64,000 nucleotides of DNA from an uncultured Gammaproteobacteria bacterium (lineage in GTDB: Bacteria; Pseudomonadota; Gammaproteobacteria; Steroidobacterales; UBA11654): assembly GCA_902595845.1 (NCBI GenBank), contig CACJRN010000004.1, positions 53,737 through 117,736 on the forward strand. Direction: 5' to 3'. Each line of letters opens with the position of its first letter. The first letter of the stretch is position 1. Position numbers and translations under genes: made by a program. Positions 7,895 to 18,057 of this stretch are shown in pieces. The notes below the pieces were generated by a model. It saw only the letters and a list, made by a program, of their open reading frames with translations, was not told the DNA's origin and searched no databases.

Positions 7895-9046
7895 ATGAAT
7901 ATCGCGACGAGAGGATCAAACGATGCATTCGATCGACTCTTTTTAATAGCTTGTGCATTTTTAGTCATCGGAGGCATTGTGATGTTGGCTTCAGCATCCA
8001 TGCCAATTTCCATGAAACATTTTGGAAGTCCTTATGGCTATGTGAATAAGCAACTTTTTTCAATCGGACTTGGCTTGGCTGGCGGTCTGTTTATATTTGT
8101 TATACCCACACAATTTTGGGAAAAAATAGGAATATTTTTGCCACTCTTATCTCTTATTCTTTTGGCATCCGTTTTTATTCCTGGCATGGGTTTGACTGTG
8201 AATGGATCAACAAGATGGCTCACTATACCTGGTCTTCCTAATATTCAAGTTATTGATCCTGCTAGATTGTTGCTGATGATGTATATGGCAGGATATTGCT
8301 ATAGGCAACAAGAGAATGTAAAAGATAATTTTATGAGTTTCGTGAAACCGATGATTTTTATCATCCCAGCATGTCTTCTCTTATTGCTTCAGCCTGATTT
8401 TGGCTCAACGGTTATTATTTTATCAGTTACGGCTGGACTGTTTTTCTTAGCAGGATTTAAAATGAGATTCTTTATCTTATTGGTTATGCTCCTCGCGTCA
8501 TTATTTGCAGTGCTCATATATATTGCGCCATACAGAATGGCTAGGCTGACATACTTTCTTGAGCCATGGAATGACCCTCTTGGAGCTGGCTACCAGCTCA
8601 CTAATTCGCTCATTGCGATTGGCTCGGGTGGATTATTTGGCTTAGGGCTCGGGGAAAGCTTGCAAAAGCTTTTTTATCTACCAGAAGCGCATACAGATTT
8701 TATATTTGCAATCATAGCTGAAGAGCTTGGCTTGCTTGGCACAATCATTCTGTTGTTACTTTATAGTCTTTTGATCTATCGAATCTTTGCGATTGGATTT
8801 ATGGCGCTGAATGCAAAAAGAGTCTTTCAAAGTTACTTATGTATGGCAATAGGACTATGGTTAGCGATGCAAGTGATCATTAACTTGGGGGTAAACATGG
8901 GCATGCTGCCGACCAAAGGTCTCACCTTGCCACTGATTAGTTACGGAAGCAGTAGTATTTCTATGACATTGGTCACTCTCGCGATTGTTCTAAAGATTGG
9001 GTACGAGAACCCCAGGAAAAAGAAGAATTTAAGAACCAATGGGTGA
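7895..9046 (+). CDS. ftsW: septal peptidoglycan glycosyltransferase FtsW
   Basis: FtsW is the SEDS-family polymerase that extends glycan strands at the septum together with FtsI. The 383-residue sequence has about ten membrane helices, the catalytic-region motif LQPDFGS, the EAHTDFIFAIIAEELG block and the C-terminal LPLISYGSSS. It starts one base after mraY and overlaps murG by 8 nt. murD, usually between mraY and ftsW, is missing. Confidence 0.96.
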   Translation: MNIATRGSNDAFDRLFLIACAFLVIGGIVMLASASMPISMKHFGSPYGYVNKQLFSIGLGLAGGLFIFVIPTQFWEKIGIFLPLLSLILLASVFIPGMGLTVNGSTRWLTIPGLPNIQVIDPARLLLMMYMAGYCYRQQENVKDNFMSFVKPMIFIIPACLLLLLQPDFGSTVIILSVTAGLFFLAGFKMRFFILLVMLLASLFAVLIYIAPYRMARLTYFLEPWNDPLGAGYQLTNSLIAIGSGGLFGLGLGESLQKLFYLPEAHTDFIFAIIAEELGLLGTIILLLLYSLLIYRIFAIGFMALNAKRVFQSYLCMAIGLWLAMQVIINLGVNMGMLPTKGLTLPLISYGSSSISMTLVTLAIVLKIGYENPRKKKNLRTNG

Positions 9047-10166
9047 TCAGTATAGAATACTTATTGCCACTGGCGGCACTGGCGGCCATATTTATCCTGC
9101 AATTGCTTTGGCTCATCACTATGAAAACGACGGACATCAAGTCATTATTGTTGGGACTGGGAATGAGACAGAGAAAAAGATCTTTGCATCTGAAGACCTT
9201 ACGGTGAAGTATTTCCCATCAAAACTCAAAGATTATCCAACTTATAAAAAATTCTTATACAGCTTTTGGGTGGGTAAAGAAGTTAAGAATTTTGTAAAAG
9301 AAATAAAACCTGACATGATTCTTGGAATGGGCGGATATGCATCATCCGAAATTTGTCGTGCTGGAGGTAGAAATGTATGTGTGATCATTCAAGAGCAAAA
9401 CTCGATAGCAGGTAGAGTGAATAGATTTCTTATTTTTTTTAGGAAAGCGAGCGCTGCAATACAAGGTTTGCCAGGTGCATTTGGTAAATTAGACAGATTG
9501 ATGATGAGATTTTCGGATGACATGAGATTTTTAGGAAATCCAATCAGGAAAGAGATTTTAGATATTAAAAGAGATTCTCTCAAAGCGGATCAATCTAAAG
9601 ATTTAAAAGTTTTTATTATGGGAGGAAGCCAGGGAGCAAGATCAATAAATATGAGTGCTCCAAATGCATTAGCAGCTCTCAACAGGACTATGAATATAAA
9701 GGTTGTGCACGATACTGGAGATCATGATTATGATGAAGTCAATGATGCATATAAAAGGCTTGGTATAGATGCAAAAGTATCAAAATTTAATCCAAATGTA
9801 GAATCGGCATATGGCTGGGCAGACTTATTTATAGGAAGAGCTGGAGCAATGACTGTTTCTGAGCTCAGTGCTATTGGACTTCCCTCCATTCTGATTCCTT
9901 TCCCATATGCCATGGATAATCATCAATTTTATAATGCCCGCTTTCTAGAAGAGAAAGGCGGGGCAGTAATCATTGATGATAAGAATCTTACATCTGAACA
10001 TCTAGCAGACGTAATTAAGGACCTAAGCGAAGATAGAGAAATATTAAAAAAAATGAGTGAATCAGCCTTTGACGATCGTTTTGTTCACGCCACAAAGAAT
10101 ATTGTTGATTTTACTTATCAAGTTATTAAGAAATTTAAGCTAATGGGTGACCATTATCCAATGTGA
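9039..10166 (+). CDS. murG: UDP-GlcNAc:lipid I N-acetylglucosaminyltransferase MurG
   Basis: MurG adds GlcNAc to lipid I on the inner face of the cytoplasmic membrane, giving lipid II. The N-terminal GGTGGHIYPAIALA loop, MGGYAS, IIQEQNSIAG and the second-domain GGSQGARSIN motif are diagnostic, as is GRAGAMTVSELSAIGLPS, which contacts UDP-GlcNAc. The length of 375 is normal. It overlaps both ftsW and murB, indicating tight coupling. Confidence 0.97.
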   Translation: MGDQYRILIATGGTGGHIYPAIALAHHYENDGHQVIIVGTGNETEKKIFASEDLTVKYFPSKLKDYPTYKKFLYSFWVGKEVKNFVKEIKPDMILGMGGYASSEICRAGGRNVCVIIQEQNSIAGRVNRFLIFFRKASAAIQGLPGAFGKLDRLMMRFSDDMRFLGNPIRKEILDIKRDSLKADQSKDLKVFIMGGSQGARSINMSAPNALAALNRTMNIKVVHDTGDHDYDEVNDAYKRLGIDAKVSKFNPNVESAYGWADLFIGRAGAMTVSELSAIGLPSILIPFPYAMDNHQFYNARFLEEKGGAVIIDDKNLTSEHLADVIKDLSEDREILKKMSESAFDDRFVHATKNIVDFTYQVIKKFKLMGDHYPM

Positions 10167-11032
10167 TGAGGAATAATATTATCCTTAATGAGCCTTTATC
10201 GAGGCATACCTCATGGAAGGTTGGTGGTCCTGCTGATATTTTTTTTACACCAAATGATCGAAAAGACCTCTCTGATTTTTTGAAATCAAATGATTGCATA
10301 ATCACCTGGTTAGGAAATGGAACAAATATTTTAGTAAGGGATGCTGGCGTTAGAGGTGCGGTAATTTCAACAAGAAAGTCTCTTAATAAAATTGAATTAA
10401 TAGACCAATCTAATTATTTGGTTGAAGTCGGCGTTTCATGTTTTCAATTAGCCATGTATGCAACAAAGAATAATTTCGGACCAGCTGCATTTTTTTCTGG
10501 AATACCTGGATCAATTGGAGGAGCGCTGACTATGAATGCGGGTTGTTTTGGCAATGAAACATGGGAATTTGTTAAGAGTGTTGAGGTGATGGATCGAAAT
10601 GGAGAGATTCACCAACTAGACCCAAAAGAATTTTCAATTTCATATCGATCAGTGGGTTTCCCATTTCCTCTCTGGTTCTTATCTTGCGTGATGTCTTTTC
10701 CGGAAGAGGGGTTTACCACAATAGAAGAGTTGAAGAGCATGAGAGATTCTAGATTAGAGCGCCAACCCCTTACTGAGAATACATGCGGATCTGTTTTCAA
10801 GAATCCAGATGGAAACTATGCTGGCGATCTCATAGAAAGATCTGGCCTGAAAGGTTTTAGAATTGGAGGATGCGCCGTTTCAGAAAAACATGCAAACTTT
10901 ATTGTTAATGACAAAGAGGCAACCGCCAGTGATATTGAAACACTGATCAAGCATATTCAGAAAACTGTTAAGGATCATTATGGGATAGACTTAGAAACTG
11001 AGGTCAGGATCATCGGTGAGTATCATGAGTGA
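10163..11032 (+). CDS. murB: UDP-N-acetylenolpyruvoylglucosamine reductase MurB (short, type II-like)
   Basis: MurB is a FAD enzyme that reduces UDP-GlcNAc-enolpyruvate to UDP-MurNAc with NADPH. The FAD-binding N-terminal part has SRHTSWKVGGPAD and LGNGTNILV; FFSGIPGSIGGALTMNAG is the central signature; the catalytic serine lies in CGSVFKNP. At 289 residues it resembles type II MurB rather than the longer E. coli type. The neighbouring murC, which usually precedes murB, is absent. Confidence 0.94.
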   Translation: MMRNNIILNEPLSRHTSWKVGGPADIFFTPNDRKDLSDFLKSNDCIITWLGNGTNILVRDAGVRGAVISTRKSLNKIELIDQSNYLVEVGVSCFQLAMYATKNNFGPAAFFSGIPGSIGGALTMNAGCFGNETWEFVKSVEVMDRNGEIHQLDPKEFSISYRSVGFPFPLWFLSCVMSFPEEGFTTIEELKSMRDSRLERQPLTENTCGSVFKNPDGNYAGDLIERSGLKGFRIGGCAVSEKHANFIVNDKEATASDIETLIKHIQKTVKDHYGIDLETEVRIIGEYHE

Positions 11033-11945
11033 TGAAATAAAATCTTTTTCAAAAGTAGCAGTGCTTTATGGTGGGAGCTCTTCTGAGAGAGAAATATCAC
11101 TTATAACTGGTAAAGCTGTATTTGAATCTTTGCAATCTAAAGGGCTAGAAGTGATTCTTGTTGACACCATTGACCCATTTATTGAAGTTTTGAAGACTGA
11201 AAAAGTCACTCACGCATGGATAGCTCTTCACGGTTCTGACGGCGAAGACGGAAAGATACAGTCAATCCTAAATATGCTAAAAATAAAATATACAGGAAGT
11301 GATCCAATCACTTGTTCGATTACGATGAATAAGTATTTTACTAAGACAATTTTGAAATCTAATGGATTTAAAACTCCTGAGTTTATGGTTGTCGATTCAA
11401 GCACTCAATATGAAAACATTATTAAAAAATTAAAAGAACCCTTTGTATTAAAACAATGCTCAGAGGGATCAAGTATTGGCATTTATATTATTCAAAGCAA
11501 AGAGGAGTACTTACAATATTTTTCTGAAATTGAAAAAAGCAATGATTGGATCATTGCCGAGCAATTCATGCAAGGTGATGAATACACTTCTACATTTTTA
11601 GACGGCAGAGCGCTCCCAATCATCAAGATCCAAGCAAAAAATCATGAATTCTATGACTATGATGCAAAATATTTGAGTGATGAAACCAAATATATATGTC
11701 CCTGTGGATTAGATGCAGAAATAGAAATGGCAATTAACGAAGAATGTGAGAGGGCTTTCAATTTATTTAATATCAAAGGGTGGGGGAGGCTTGATTTTTT
11801 TCTAGATCAGCATAATGCTCCAGTAATCCTTGAAATCAATACAGTTCCTGGAATGACAACGCATAGCCTAGTGCCGATGTCAGCAAAAGAAGCAGGAATT
11901 GATTTTGAATCATTGTGTTTTGAGATTCTAAAATCATCGGATTGA
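11025..11945 (+). CDS. ddlB: D-alanine--D-alanine ligase
   Basis: This ATP-grasp enzyme joins two D-alanines for the pentapeptide stem. VLYGGSSSEREISL at the N-terminus, HGSDGEDG, the flexible CSEGSSIGI loop and LEINTVPGMTTHSL near the C-terminus are family motifs. I chose ATG at 11025, which overlaps the murB stop by 8 nt; an in-frame GTG at 11016 would add three residues. It precedes ftsQ as in the standard dcw order. Confidence 0.95.
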   Translation: MSDEIKSFSKVAVLYGGSSSEREISLITGKAVFESLQSKGLEVILVDTIDPFIEVLKTEKVTHAWIALHGSDGEDGKIQSILNMLKIKYTGSDPITCSITMNKYFTKTILKSNGFKTPEFMVVDSSTQYENIIKKLKEPFVLKQCSEGSSIGIYIIQSKEEYLQYFSEIEKSNDWIIAEQFMQGDEYTSTFLDGRALPIIKIQAKNHEFYDYDAKYLSDETKYICPCGLDAEIEMAINEECERAFNLFNIKGWGRLDFFLDQHNAPVILEINTVPGMTTHSLVPMSAKEAGIDFESLCFEILKSSD

Positions 11946-11948
11946 ACT

Positions 11949-12710
11949 TTGGCACTGCTTGCAAAAAAAAGAATAAGAAAGAATAGAAGAAGAGGCGCTT
12001 TTTCTTCTAGAACAAAACTCCACCAAGAGAGAAGCCCAAGGGGAATGGCCAGAAAAATAATTTATTTAATGATTTTCTCAGGGGCTCTTTTCTCTGCTTT
12101 CTCACTGATCAATCAAAAGATTACTGAAGTTCAATATGTGACCGAAATAAATAGAGTTTCTTTGGATGATCTGGAAGCAGTTTCATCAAGAATTTATAAC
12201 CAAGGTTTTTTGCAAATTAATTTGAGCCATGCCAAGCAAGAAATAGAAGCAATTAATTGGGTAAAAAGTGCGAGCATCGAAAGACGATGGCCTGATCGTG
12301 TAAATATCTTCATTGAAGAAGAGAATATTATTGGTCGCTGGAACAATCAGTCGATTATTAACTCAAAAGGCAATCTTTTTAATCTCAACCAGCAAACATT
12401 GCCAAGTGGCTTAATTGAATTTTATGGACCCAATGGTCAGCAAGACATAGTTTTTAAAAAGTACTTAGTATTTTCACAAGAATTGGCTGCGAGAGGAATC
12501 CTAATTGAAAGAATGACACTTGATTTTAAGGGATCATGGAGTATTACAATTAGGCCTGGTATCTCCATAAGGTTTGGAAAAGATAATGTCAGTGAGAGAT
12601 TTGAACGTTTTTTGATGATTTGGGATGAATCTCTATTAGATAATTTGGCAGTAATTGAATATATTGACCTAAGATATACAGAAGGTTTTTCAATTAAAAA
12701 AAGAAAGTAA
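11949..12710 (+). CDS. ftsQ: cell division protein FtsQ
   Basis: FtsQ is a bitopic membrane protein that recruits FtsL and FtsB. A strongly basic cytoplasmic tail (many Arg and Lys in the first 35 residues) precedes one transmembrane helix around residues 36-54. A POTRA-like domain follows (VTEINRVSLDDL to VNIFIEEENIIGRW), then the beta domain. The start is TTG at 11949; an ATG at 12045 would remove the basic tail but keep the helix. Position between ddlB and ftsA supports the call. Confidence 0.9.
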   Translation: MALLAKKRIRKNRRRGAFSSRTKLHQERSPRGMARKIIYLMIFSGALFSAFSLINQKITEVQYVTEINRVSLDDLEAVSSRIYNQGFLQINLSHAKQEIEAINWVKSASIERRWPDRVNIFIEEENIIGRWNNQSIINSKGNLFNLNQQTLPSGLIEFYGPNGQQDIVFKKYLVFSQELAARGILIERMTLDFKGSWSITIRPGISIRFGKDNVSERFERFLMIWDESLLDNLAVIEYIDLRYTEGFSIKKRK

Positions 12711-12718
12711 ATATTCAA

Positions 12719-13951
12719 ATGGCAAGAAGTGGCTCAAGTGAAATCATTGCATCTGTGGATATAGGAACATCCAAGATCGTAGCTTTGATAGCAGAAATAA
12801 ACGGTGACAATGAGCTGAAGATTATCGGAGTAGGTACGGAACCCTCTCGAGGACTAAAGAAAGGTGTGGTTGTAAATATTGAGTCCACCGTGGATTCAAT
12901 TGGAAAAGCAATCAAGCAAGCAGAGGGAATCGCAGAATGTGATATCAATACTGTATTCGCAGGCATAGCAGGCAGCCATGTCAGAAGCTATGATGGCCAC
13001 GGTTTTGTCCGTATCAATGAAGGAGAAGTCTCTCAAGAAGACATTGATGGGGCAGTCGATGCATCCATTGCGATGAAGATTCCATCAGAAGAGAGAATAT
13101 TGCATGTACTCCCAAAAGATTTTGTGATTGATGGACAAGATGGAATCTCTGAACCAATAGGTATGTCAGGAATTAGACTTGAAGCAGATGTGCACATTGT
13201 AACCATATCGAAAACAGCTGAAGAGAATATTGTGAAATCGCTTGATCAATGCGACCTTGATATACAAGAAGTAGTCCTGGAACCGCTTGCATCGAGTATG
13301 TCGGTTTTATCGCAAGATGAGAAAGAATTGGGCGCTTGTTTGATTGACATAGGTGGCGGGACAACAGATATTGCAATCTTTAAGGATGGTCAAATTATAA
13401 CCACGAAGGTTATTCCTGTTGGCGGTGATCATGTGACAAGGGATATAGCTCATGAACTAAAAACCCCTGTAGATGAGGCTGAGGTCATAAAAATTAAACA
13501 TGCTGCAACACTCTCAAAGCTCAATGGTTCAGATGAACTCATTGATGTTCCGAGTGTTGGAGATCGAGAGGCGAGAAAGACAGACAGAAAGGTACTTGGT
13601 TCTGTGGTCGAGCAAAGATATGAGGAAATATTTGAGGTTATCAAGAGCGAGGTTGGCAAGATCAGTCTTGAAAGCATAAGAGCCGGTGTCATTTTGACAG
13701 GCGGTGCATCTAAATTAGATGGAGCTGTTGAATTGGCTGAGGCTGTTTTTGACTGTGATGTTAGATTAGGATATCCCAAACCAATGAGCGGAGCATTTGA
13801 ATCAATCAATGGGCCTGAGCATGCAACTGGTGCAGGTCTTCTCTTGTATGCGCTTGAAAAATATAAATCCAAGCCGGATGATTTGGTAAAACAAAAATCT
13901 GCTGCGCCCTTGTTCCAAAAAATACAAAACTGGTTTTCATCAAATTTATAA
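12719..13951 (+). CDS. ftsA: cell division protein FtsA
   Basis: FtsA is an actin-fold ATPase that tethers FtsZ filaments to the membrane. SVDIGTSKIVALIAE is the phosphate-1 region, LIDIGGGTTDIAIF the phosphate-2 region and ILTGGASKLDG the adenosine motif. The C-terminus IQNWFSSNL resembles the amphipathic membrane-targeting helix of FtsA. The length of 410 is normal. Its customary neighbour ftsZ is not downstream; lpxC follows after 74 nt. Confidence 0.96.
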   Translation: MARSGSSEIIASVDIGTSKIVALIAEINGDNELKIIGVGTEPSRGLKKGVVVNIESTVDSIGKAIKQAEGIAECDINTVFAGIAGSHVRSYDGHGFVRINEGEVSQEDIDGAVDASIAMKIPSEERILHVLPKDFVIDGQDGISEPIGMSGIRLEADVHIVTISKTAEENIVKSLDQCDLDIQEVVLEPLASSMSVLSQDEKELGACLIDIGGGTTDIAIFKDGQIITTKVIPVGGDHVTRDIAHELKTPVDEAEVIKIKHAATLSKLNGSDELIDVPSVGDREARKTDRKVLGSVVEQRYEEIFEVIKSEVGKISLESIRAGVILTGGASKLDGAVELAEAVFDCDVRLGYPKPMSGAFESINGPEHATGAGLLLYALEKYKSKPDDLVKQKSAAPLFQKIQNWFSSNL

Positions 13952-14025
13952 AAAAATATTTGGGATATAGTATCTTTATGATAGTCTTTAGCTGCCTATA
14001 TCATTGATTTATAGGGAAAAGATAA

Positions 14026-14940
14026 ATGTTACATCAAAGAACAATTGCGAGCAGTATAGAAACATCAGGTGTTGGTTTGCACAGTGGGAAAAAGGTGCAA
14101 ATGACATTGAGACCTGCCTTAGAGAATTCTGGAATAAGATTCAGAAGAATGGATACTGATCCAATTCAGGAAGTCCATGCCATTGCTGACAATGTAACTG
14201 ATACGAATCTTGGCACAACAATATCTGAGAATGAAACTTCAATAATGACCGTTGAGCACTTGCTTTCTGCATTGGCAGGACTCGGTATTGATAATGTGTA
14301 CATTGACCTTCATGGTCCAGAGATACCCATCATGGACGGGAGTGCTGCGTCTTTTATACTTCTTATTGAATCAGCGGGTATCCAAGAACAATCCGCTGCA
14401 AAAAAATTCCTTAGAATCAAAAAGAATATAAGGGTTGAAGAGGATGGAAAATTCGCAGAGTTTAGACCATTTGACGGCTATCGTCTTACTTTTGATATTG
14501 AATTTGAGCATCCAATGATTCAAAACGAATTAACACATTTCAGTTTTGATTTTTCTACCATGAACTTTCTTGAGCATATATCGAGAGCCAGAACGTTTGG
14601 TTTTTTGAGAGATATCGAATCACTGAGATCAAATAATCTAGCCTTGGGTGGAAGTTTAGATAACGCCATTGTGCTCGATGATTATACGATCATAAATAAA
14701 GATGGACTCAGATTTGAGGACGAGTTTGTGAGACATAAAATATTGGATGCAGTTGGTGATCTATATCTGATGGGCCATATATTGGTGGGGGAATATCATG
14801 GCTATAAATCTGGCCATGACCTGAATAATAAATTGATCAGAAAGCTCTACGCTGATTCTTCAGCTTGGGAGGAGGTCAAGGAAAAAGACATTAAAGAGAT
14901 ACCAATTTCATATTGGACTGCTGCACTTGGCAAAGCTTAG
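14026..14940 (+). CDS. lpxC: UDP-3-O-acyl-N-acetylglucosamine deacetylase LpxC
   Basis: LpxC catalyses the committed, zinc-dependent deacetylation step of lipid A synthesis. The N-terminal RTIASSIETSGVGLHSGK, the zinc-site MTVEHLLSALAGLGIDN, PIMDGSAASF and the HKILDAVGDLYLMG block are all present. The length of 304 is normal. It is the usual distal gene of the dcw cluster. Its stop overlaps the stop of the convergent dciA-like gene. Confidence 0.97.
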   Translation: MLHQRTIASSIETSGVGLHSGKKVQMTLRPALENSGIRFRRMDTDPIQEVHAIADNVTDTNLGTTISENETSIMTVEHLLSALAGLGIDNVYIDLHGPEIPIMDGSAASFILLIESAGIQEQSAAKKFLRIKKNIRVEEDGKFAEFRPFDGYRLTFDIEFEHPMIQNELTHFSFDFSTMNFLEHISRARTFGFLRDIESLRSNNLALGGSLDNAIVLDDYTIINKDGLRFEDEFVRHKILDAVGDLYLMGHILVGEYHGYKSGHDLNNKLIRKLYADSSAWEEVKEKDIKEIPISYWTAALGKA

Positions 14941-15224
14941 TTTTTGATCGTTGTTCTAAATCTGACCTTGTCAGGGAAGATATTGATTTTCGATAATAAT
15001 TTCATAATATTTCTTTCTTCATACCGCAATGCTTCTGTTTCTTCAGCGCTCTTGCTTTCTATATAAAGTATTTTATTTTTTAGATATGCATTCTCAATTT
15101 TATATGGTTTATCCTTTAGGCAATTTTTAAGATGCTTCTGTATTTTTGTTTTTTCATCAAGCAGGCTTGAATTTTCCTTATTGAGCCCTAAATCTTTAAT
15201 GATGACCTCTGATATATGTTTCAT
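14937..15224 (-). CDS. DciA-like (DUF721) protein
   Basis: This 95-residue protein resembles the DUF721 domain of DciA, the ancestral loader of the replicative helicase DnaB. Visible are the strand pair LKNKILYIESKSAEETEALRYE (given here as NKILYIES and EALRYE), an ILLSKIN-like segment and a final KVRFRT. Similarity is modest, but position is telling: in Pseudomonas a DUF721 gene also lies between lpxC and secA. It is short, essentially just the domain, without the long tail of some relatives. Function is inferred. Confidence 0.65.
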   Translation of the reverse strand: MKHISEVIIKDLGLNKENSSLLDEKTKIQKHLKNCLKDKPYKIENAYLKNKILYIESKSAEETEALRYEERNIMKLLSKINIFPDKVRFRTTIKN

Positions 15225-15297
15225 GATTTTTTTGTAAGATGTGAACTATTGGGCAAAATTATTTTTCTTACCAGTATAATATCAGCCAAATAATTCT

Positions 15298-18045
15298 ATG
15301 GGCATGAATTTGCTTATGGAGAGTTTAAAAAGGTTTCGATTGAAGAAATTATTCAAAAAAATATTTGGTAGTCGTAATGATAGGCTGTTGACTGATTACT
15401 CAAAGATTGTCGAGGAGATCAATCTTTTTGAGGATCAATTAAAGGAACTATCAGATGAAGCAATATTGGCTAAGACTGAGGAGCTTAAATCCAAGTATGC
15501 AGAGCATAATGATTTAGATGCAATACTTCCAGAGGCTTTCGCAGTTGTAAGAGAGGCATCTGTAAGGACATTGGGCCTAAGACATTATGATGCCCAAATG
15601 ATTGGCGGAATCACACTTCATCAGGGAAAGATTGCTGAGATGAAAACAGGAGAGGGTAAGACCCTGGTTTCAACCTTACCAGCCTATCTAAATTCTATTT
15701 CAGGTGAACCTGTGCATATTGTCACAGTGAATGAGTATCTTGCAGAAAGAGATGCTGAATGGATGAAACCCATCTATGAATTTTTAGGTCTTAGTGTTGG
15801 ATGTATTAAATCTGAGCAAAATCCAAGGGAAAGAAAAGAGTCATATGCTTGTGATATCACCTATGGAACAAACAATGAATTCGGGTTTGATTATTTAAGA
15901 GACAATCTGGCTTTTGAGAGAGAAAACCAATCACAGGGAGATTTAGGTTTCGCAATTGTCGATGAGGTAGACTCCATTCTAATTGATGAAGCCAGAACTC
16001 CTCTCATCATTTCCGGTAAGGCAGAAGACAGCACGGAGCTTTATAAAAGAATGAACTCAATTGTTCCAAAGCTAGAAGAGGCAATTGATGAAGAAGACAC
16101 CAAGGATTTCACTGTCGATGAAAAAACAAAGCAGATTTATCTTACAGAATTGGGGCATTCAAATGTTGAGGCGCTTCTAAATGGTATGGGATTATTAGAG
16201 ACAGGTGAGAGTTTATATGATCCGCAAAATATTCGTTTGATGCACCATATCAATGCTGCCATTAGGGCCCATAAGTTATTCCAGAAGGATGTCGATTATA
16301 TCGTCAAAGATGGCGACGTTATTATTGTTGACGAGTTTACAGGTAGGACAATGGCTGGAAGAAGGTGGTCTGATGGACTACACCAAGCAGTTGAAGCAAA
16401 GGAAAATCTCAGCATCAAAGAAGAAAATCAAACCATTGCATCCATTACATTCCAGAACTATTTCAGGCTATACAATAAATTATCAGGAATGACTGGAACA
16501 GCAGATACCGAGGCATTTGAGTTTGAACAAATATACGGTTTAGAGGTTGTTGTTATACCGACCCATGAGCCAATGATTCGAAAAGATATGCCTGACTTGG
16601 TCTATCTCAATCAAGATGGGAAATTTAGAAACATTATTAATGATATCAAAGAGAAACAGGAGAAGGGCCAGCCTGTTTTACTTGGTACTGCATCCATTGA
16701 AAATTCTGAATATATTTCAAAACTATTACAGAAAGAGAAAATCAAGCATGAGGTTCTTAACGCAAAGCAACATAAGAAAGAATCGATGATTATTGCTCAG
16801 GCTGGTAGGCCAGGAGCTGTAACAATTGCAACAAACATGGCAGGTCGAGGAACAGACATTGTACTTGGTGGAAGTTTAGACTCCGAGATCAAATCACTTG
16901 GTGAAGGCATCTCTCAAGATCAGATTGATAAAACTAAAAAGGAATGGTCGCAAAGACATCAAGAAGTCATCGATGCTGGTGGATTGCACATTATTGGTAC
17001 AGAACGGCATGAGTCTAGGAGAATTGATAATCAATTAAGAGGCCGATCTGGCAGACAAGGCGATCCTGGATCCAGTAGATTCTATTTATCTTTGGATGAT
17101 GACTTGCTTCGAATATTTGGAGATCCACAGAAAACACAAGCAATGTTATCGAGAGTTGGCATGGAGCAAGAAGAGGCGATTGAGAGCAATCTTCTGACAA
17201 AACAAATTGAAAGAGCGCAAAGGAAAGTCGAGTCTCATAATTTTGATATTCGAAAGAATCTTTTGGAATATGATGATGTAGCCAATGATCAGAGAAGTGT
17301 CATATATCAACTTAGAAAGGACATATTAGATGCAGAGAGCATCGGTGAGATGATTGATGGCATCAGCGAGGAAGTGCTCCAGGACTTGGTTGCTCAATAT
17401 ATTGAACCAGAGTCAATGGAAGAAACATGGGATCTTGAGGGCTTAGAGCAAGCTTTGTTGAATGATTTCATGATCAATATAGATTTGGAAAGCATTGTGG
17501 AAAGAGATGAGACCATTGATTCTGAAAATCTTTGGAATGTTATTCATCAAGAATTTCAAAAAAACTATAGCATCAAAGAAAATGCAATAGGGCAACGCCC
17601 CATGAGAGAGATAGAGAAGGCAATAATGATTCAACAACTCGATATGCAATGGAGAGAACATCTTGCATCAATGGATCATCTGCGTCAGGGAATACATTTA
17701 AGAGGTTATGCCCAAAAGAATCCAAAGCAAGAATACAAGAGAGAGTCTTTCGAGATGTTTTCTTTCATGATGGATCAAGTCAAGACCAATGCCATAGGTA
17801 TATTGGCAAAAGCAAGATTTAAGGGTGAAGAGGACGCAGAATCAGTAAACCAACAGTCACCAAAGATTGATAAGGTGAAATTATCACACAATCAAGGCTC
17901 GGCATTTCAGCCTTCAGATTTGGGTCAAAAGAAGAGTGATACTAAGACATTTGTAAGAGGACAAGACAAAATTGGAAGAAATGAACCATGTCCATGCGGT
18001 TCCGGTAAGAAATATAAGAAATGCCATGGCATGATTTCTCAATGA
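15298..18045 (+). CDS. secA: preprotein translocase ATPase SecA
   Basis: SecA drives post-translational export through SecYEG. The 915-residue protein has the Walker A motif MKTGEGKT near residue 120, the [15 protein letters not shown] motif near 222, NMAGRGTDI, and [12 protein letters not shown] in the second nucleotide-binding fold. The C-terminal zinc motif [14 protein letters not shown] near residue 900 binds SecB and phospholipid. Several Met codons occur at the start (15298, 15304); the first is used. It ends 12 nt from the convergent zapD. Confidence 0.98.
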   Translation: MGMNLLMESLKRFRLKKLFKKIFGSRNDRLLTDYSKIVEEINLFEDQLKELSDEAILAKTEELKSKYAEHNDLDAILPEAFAVVREASVRTLGLRHYDAQMIGGITLHQGKIAEMKTGEGKTLVSTLPAYLNSISGEPVHIVTVNEYLAERDAEWMKPIYEFLGLSVGCIKSEQNPRERKESYACDITYGTNNEFGFDYLRDNLAFERENQSQGDLGFAIVDEVDSILIDEARTPLIISGKAEDSTELYKRMNSIVPKLEEAIDEEDTKDFTVDEKTKQIYLTELGHSNVEALLNGMGLLETGESLYDPQNIRLMHHINAAIRAHKLFQKDVDYIVKDGDVIIVDEFTGRTMAGRRWSDGLHQAVEAKENLSIKEENQTIASITFQNYFRLYNKLSGMTGTADTEAFEFEQIYGLEVVVIPTHEPMIRKDMPDLVYLNQDGKFRNIINDIKEKQEKGQPVLLGTASIENSEYISKLLQKEKIKHEVLNAKQHKKESMIIAQAGRPGAVTIATNMAGRGTDIVLGGSLDSEIKSLGEGISQDQIDKTKKEWSQRHQEVIDAGGLHIIGTERHESRRIDNQLRGRSGRQGDPGSSRFYLSLDDDLLRIFGDPQKTQAMLSRVGMEQEEAIESNLLTKQIERAQRKVESHNFDIRKNLLEYDDVANDQRSVIYQLRKDILDAESIGEMIDGISEEVLQDLVAQYIEPESMEETWDLEGLEQALLNDFMINIDLESIVERDETIDSENLWNVIHQEFQKNYSIKENAIGQRPMREIEKAIMIQQLDMQWREHLASMDHLRQGIHLRGYAQKNPKQEYKRESFEMFSFMMDQVKTNAIGILAKARFKGEEDAESVNQQSPKIDKVKLSHNQGSAFQPSDLGQKKSDTKTFVRGQDKIGRNEPCPCGSGKKYKKCHGMISQ

Positions 18046-18057
18046 TCAATGATCTGC

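Noticed and set aside
13450-13872. A 140-codon frame on the minus strand inside ftsA
   Set aside because: It lies wholly within a well-supported gene on the other strand, is rich in Ser/Pro/Thr as expected of an antisense shadow, and resembles no family.
13952-14025. A second ftsZ or its remnant between ftsA and lpxC
   Set aside because: The gap is only 74 nt and has no FtsZ-like coding sequence; the upstream copy is the only one here.
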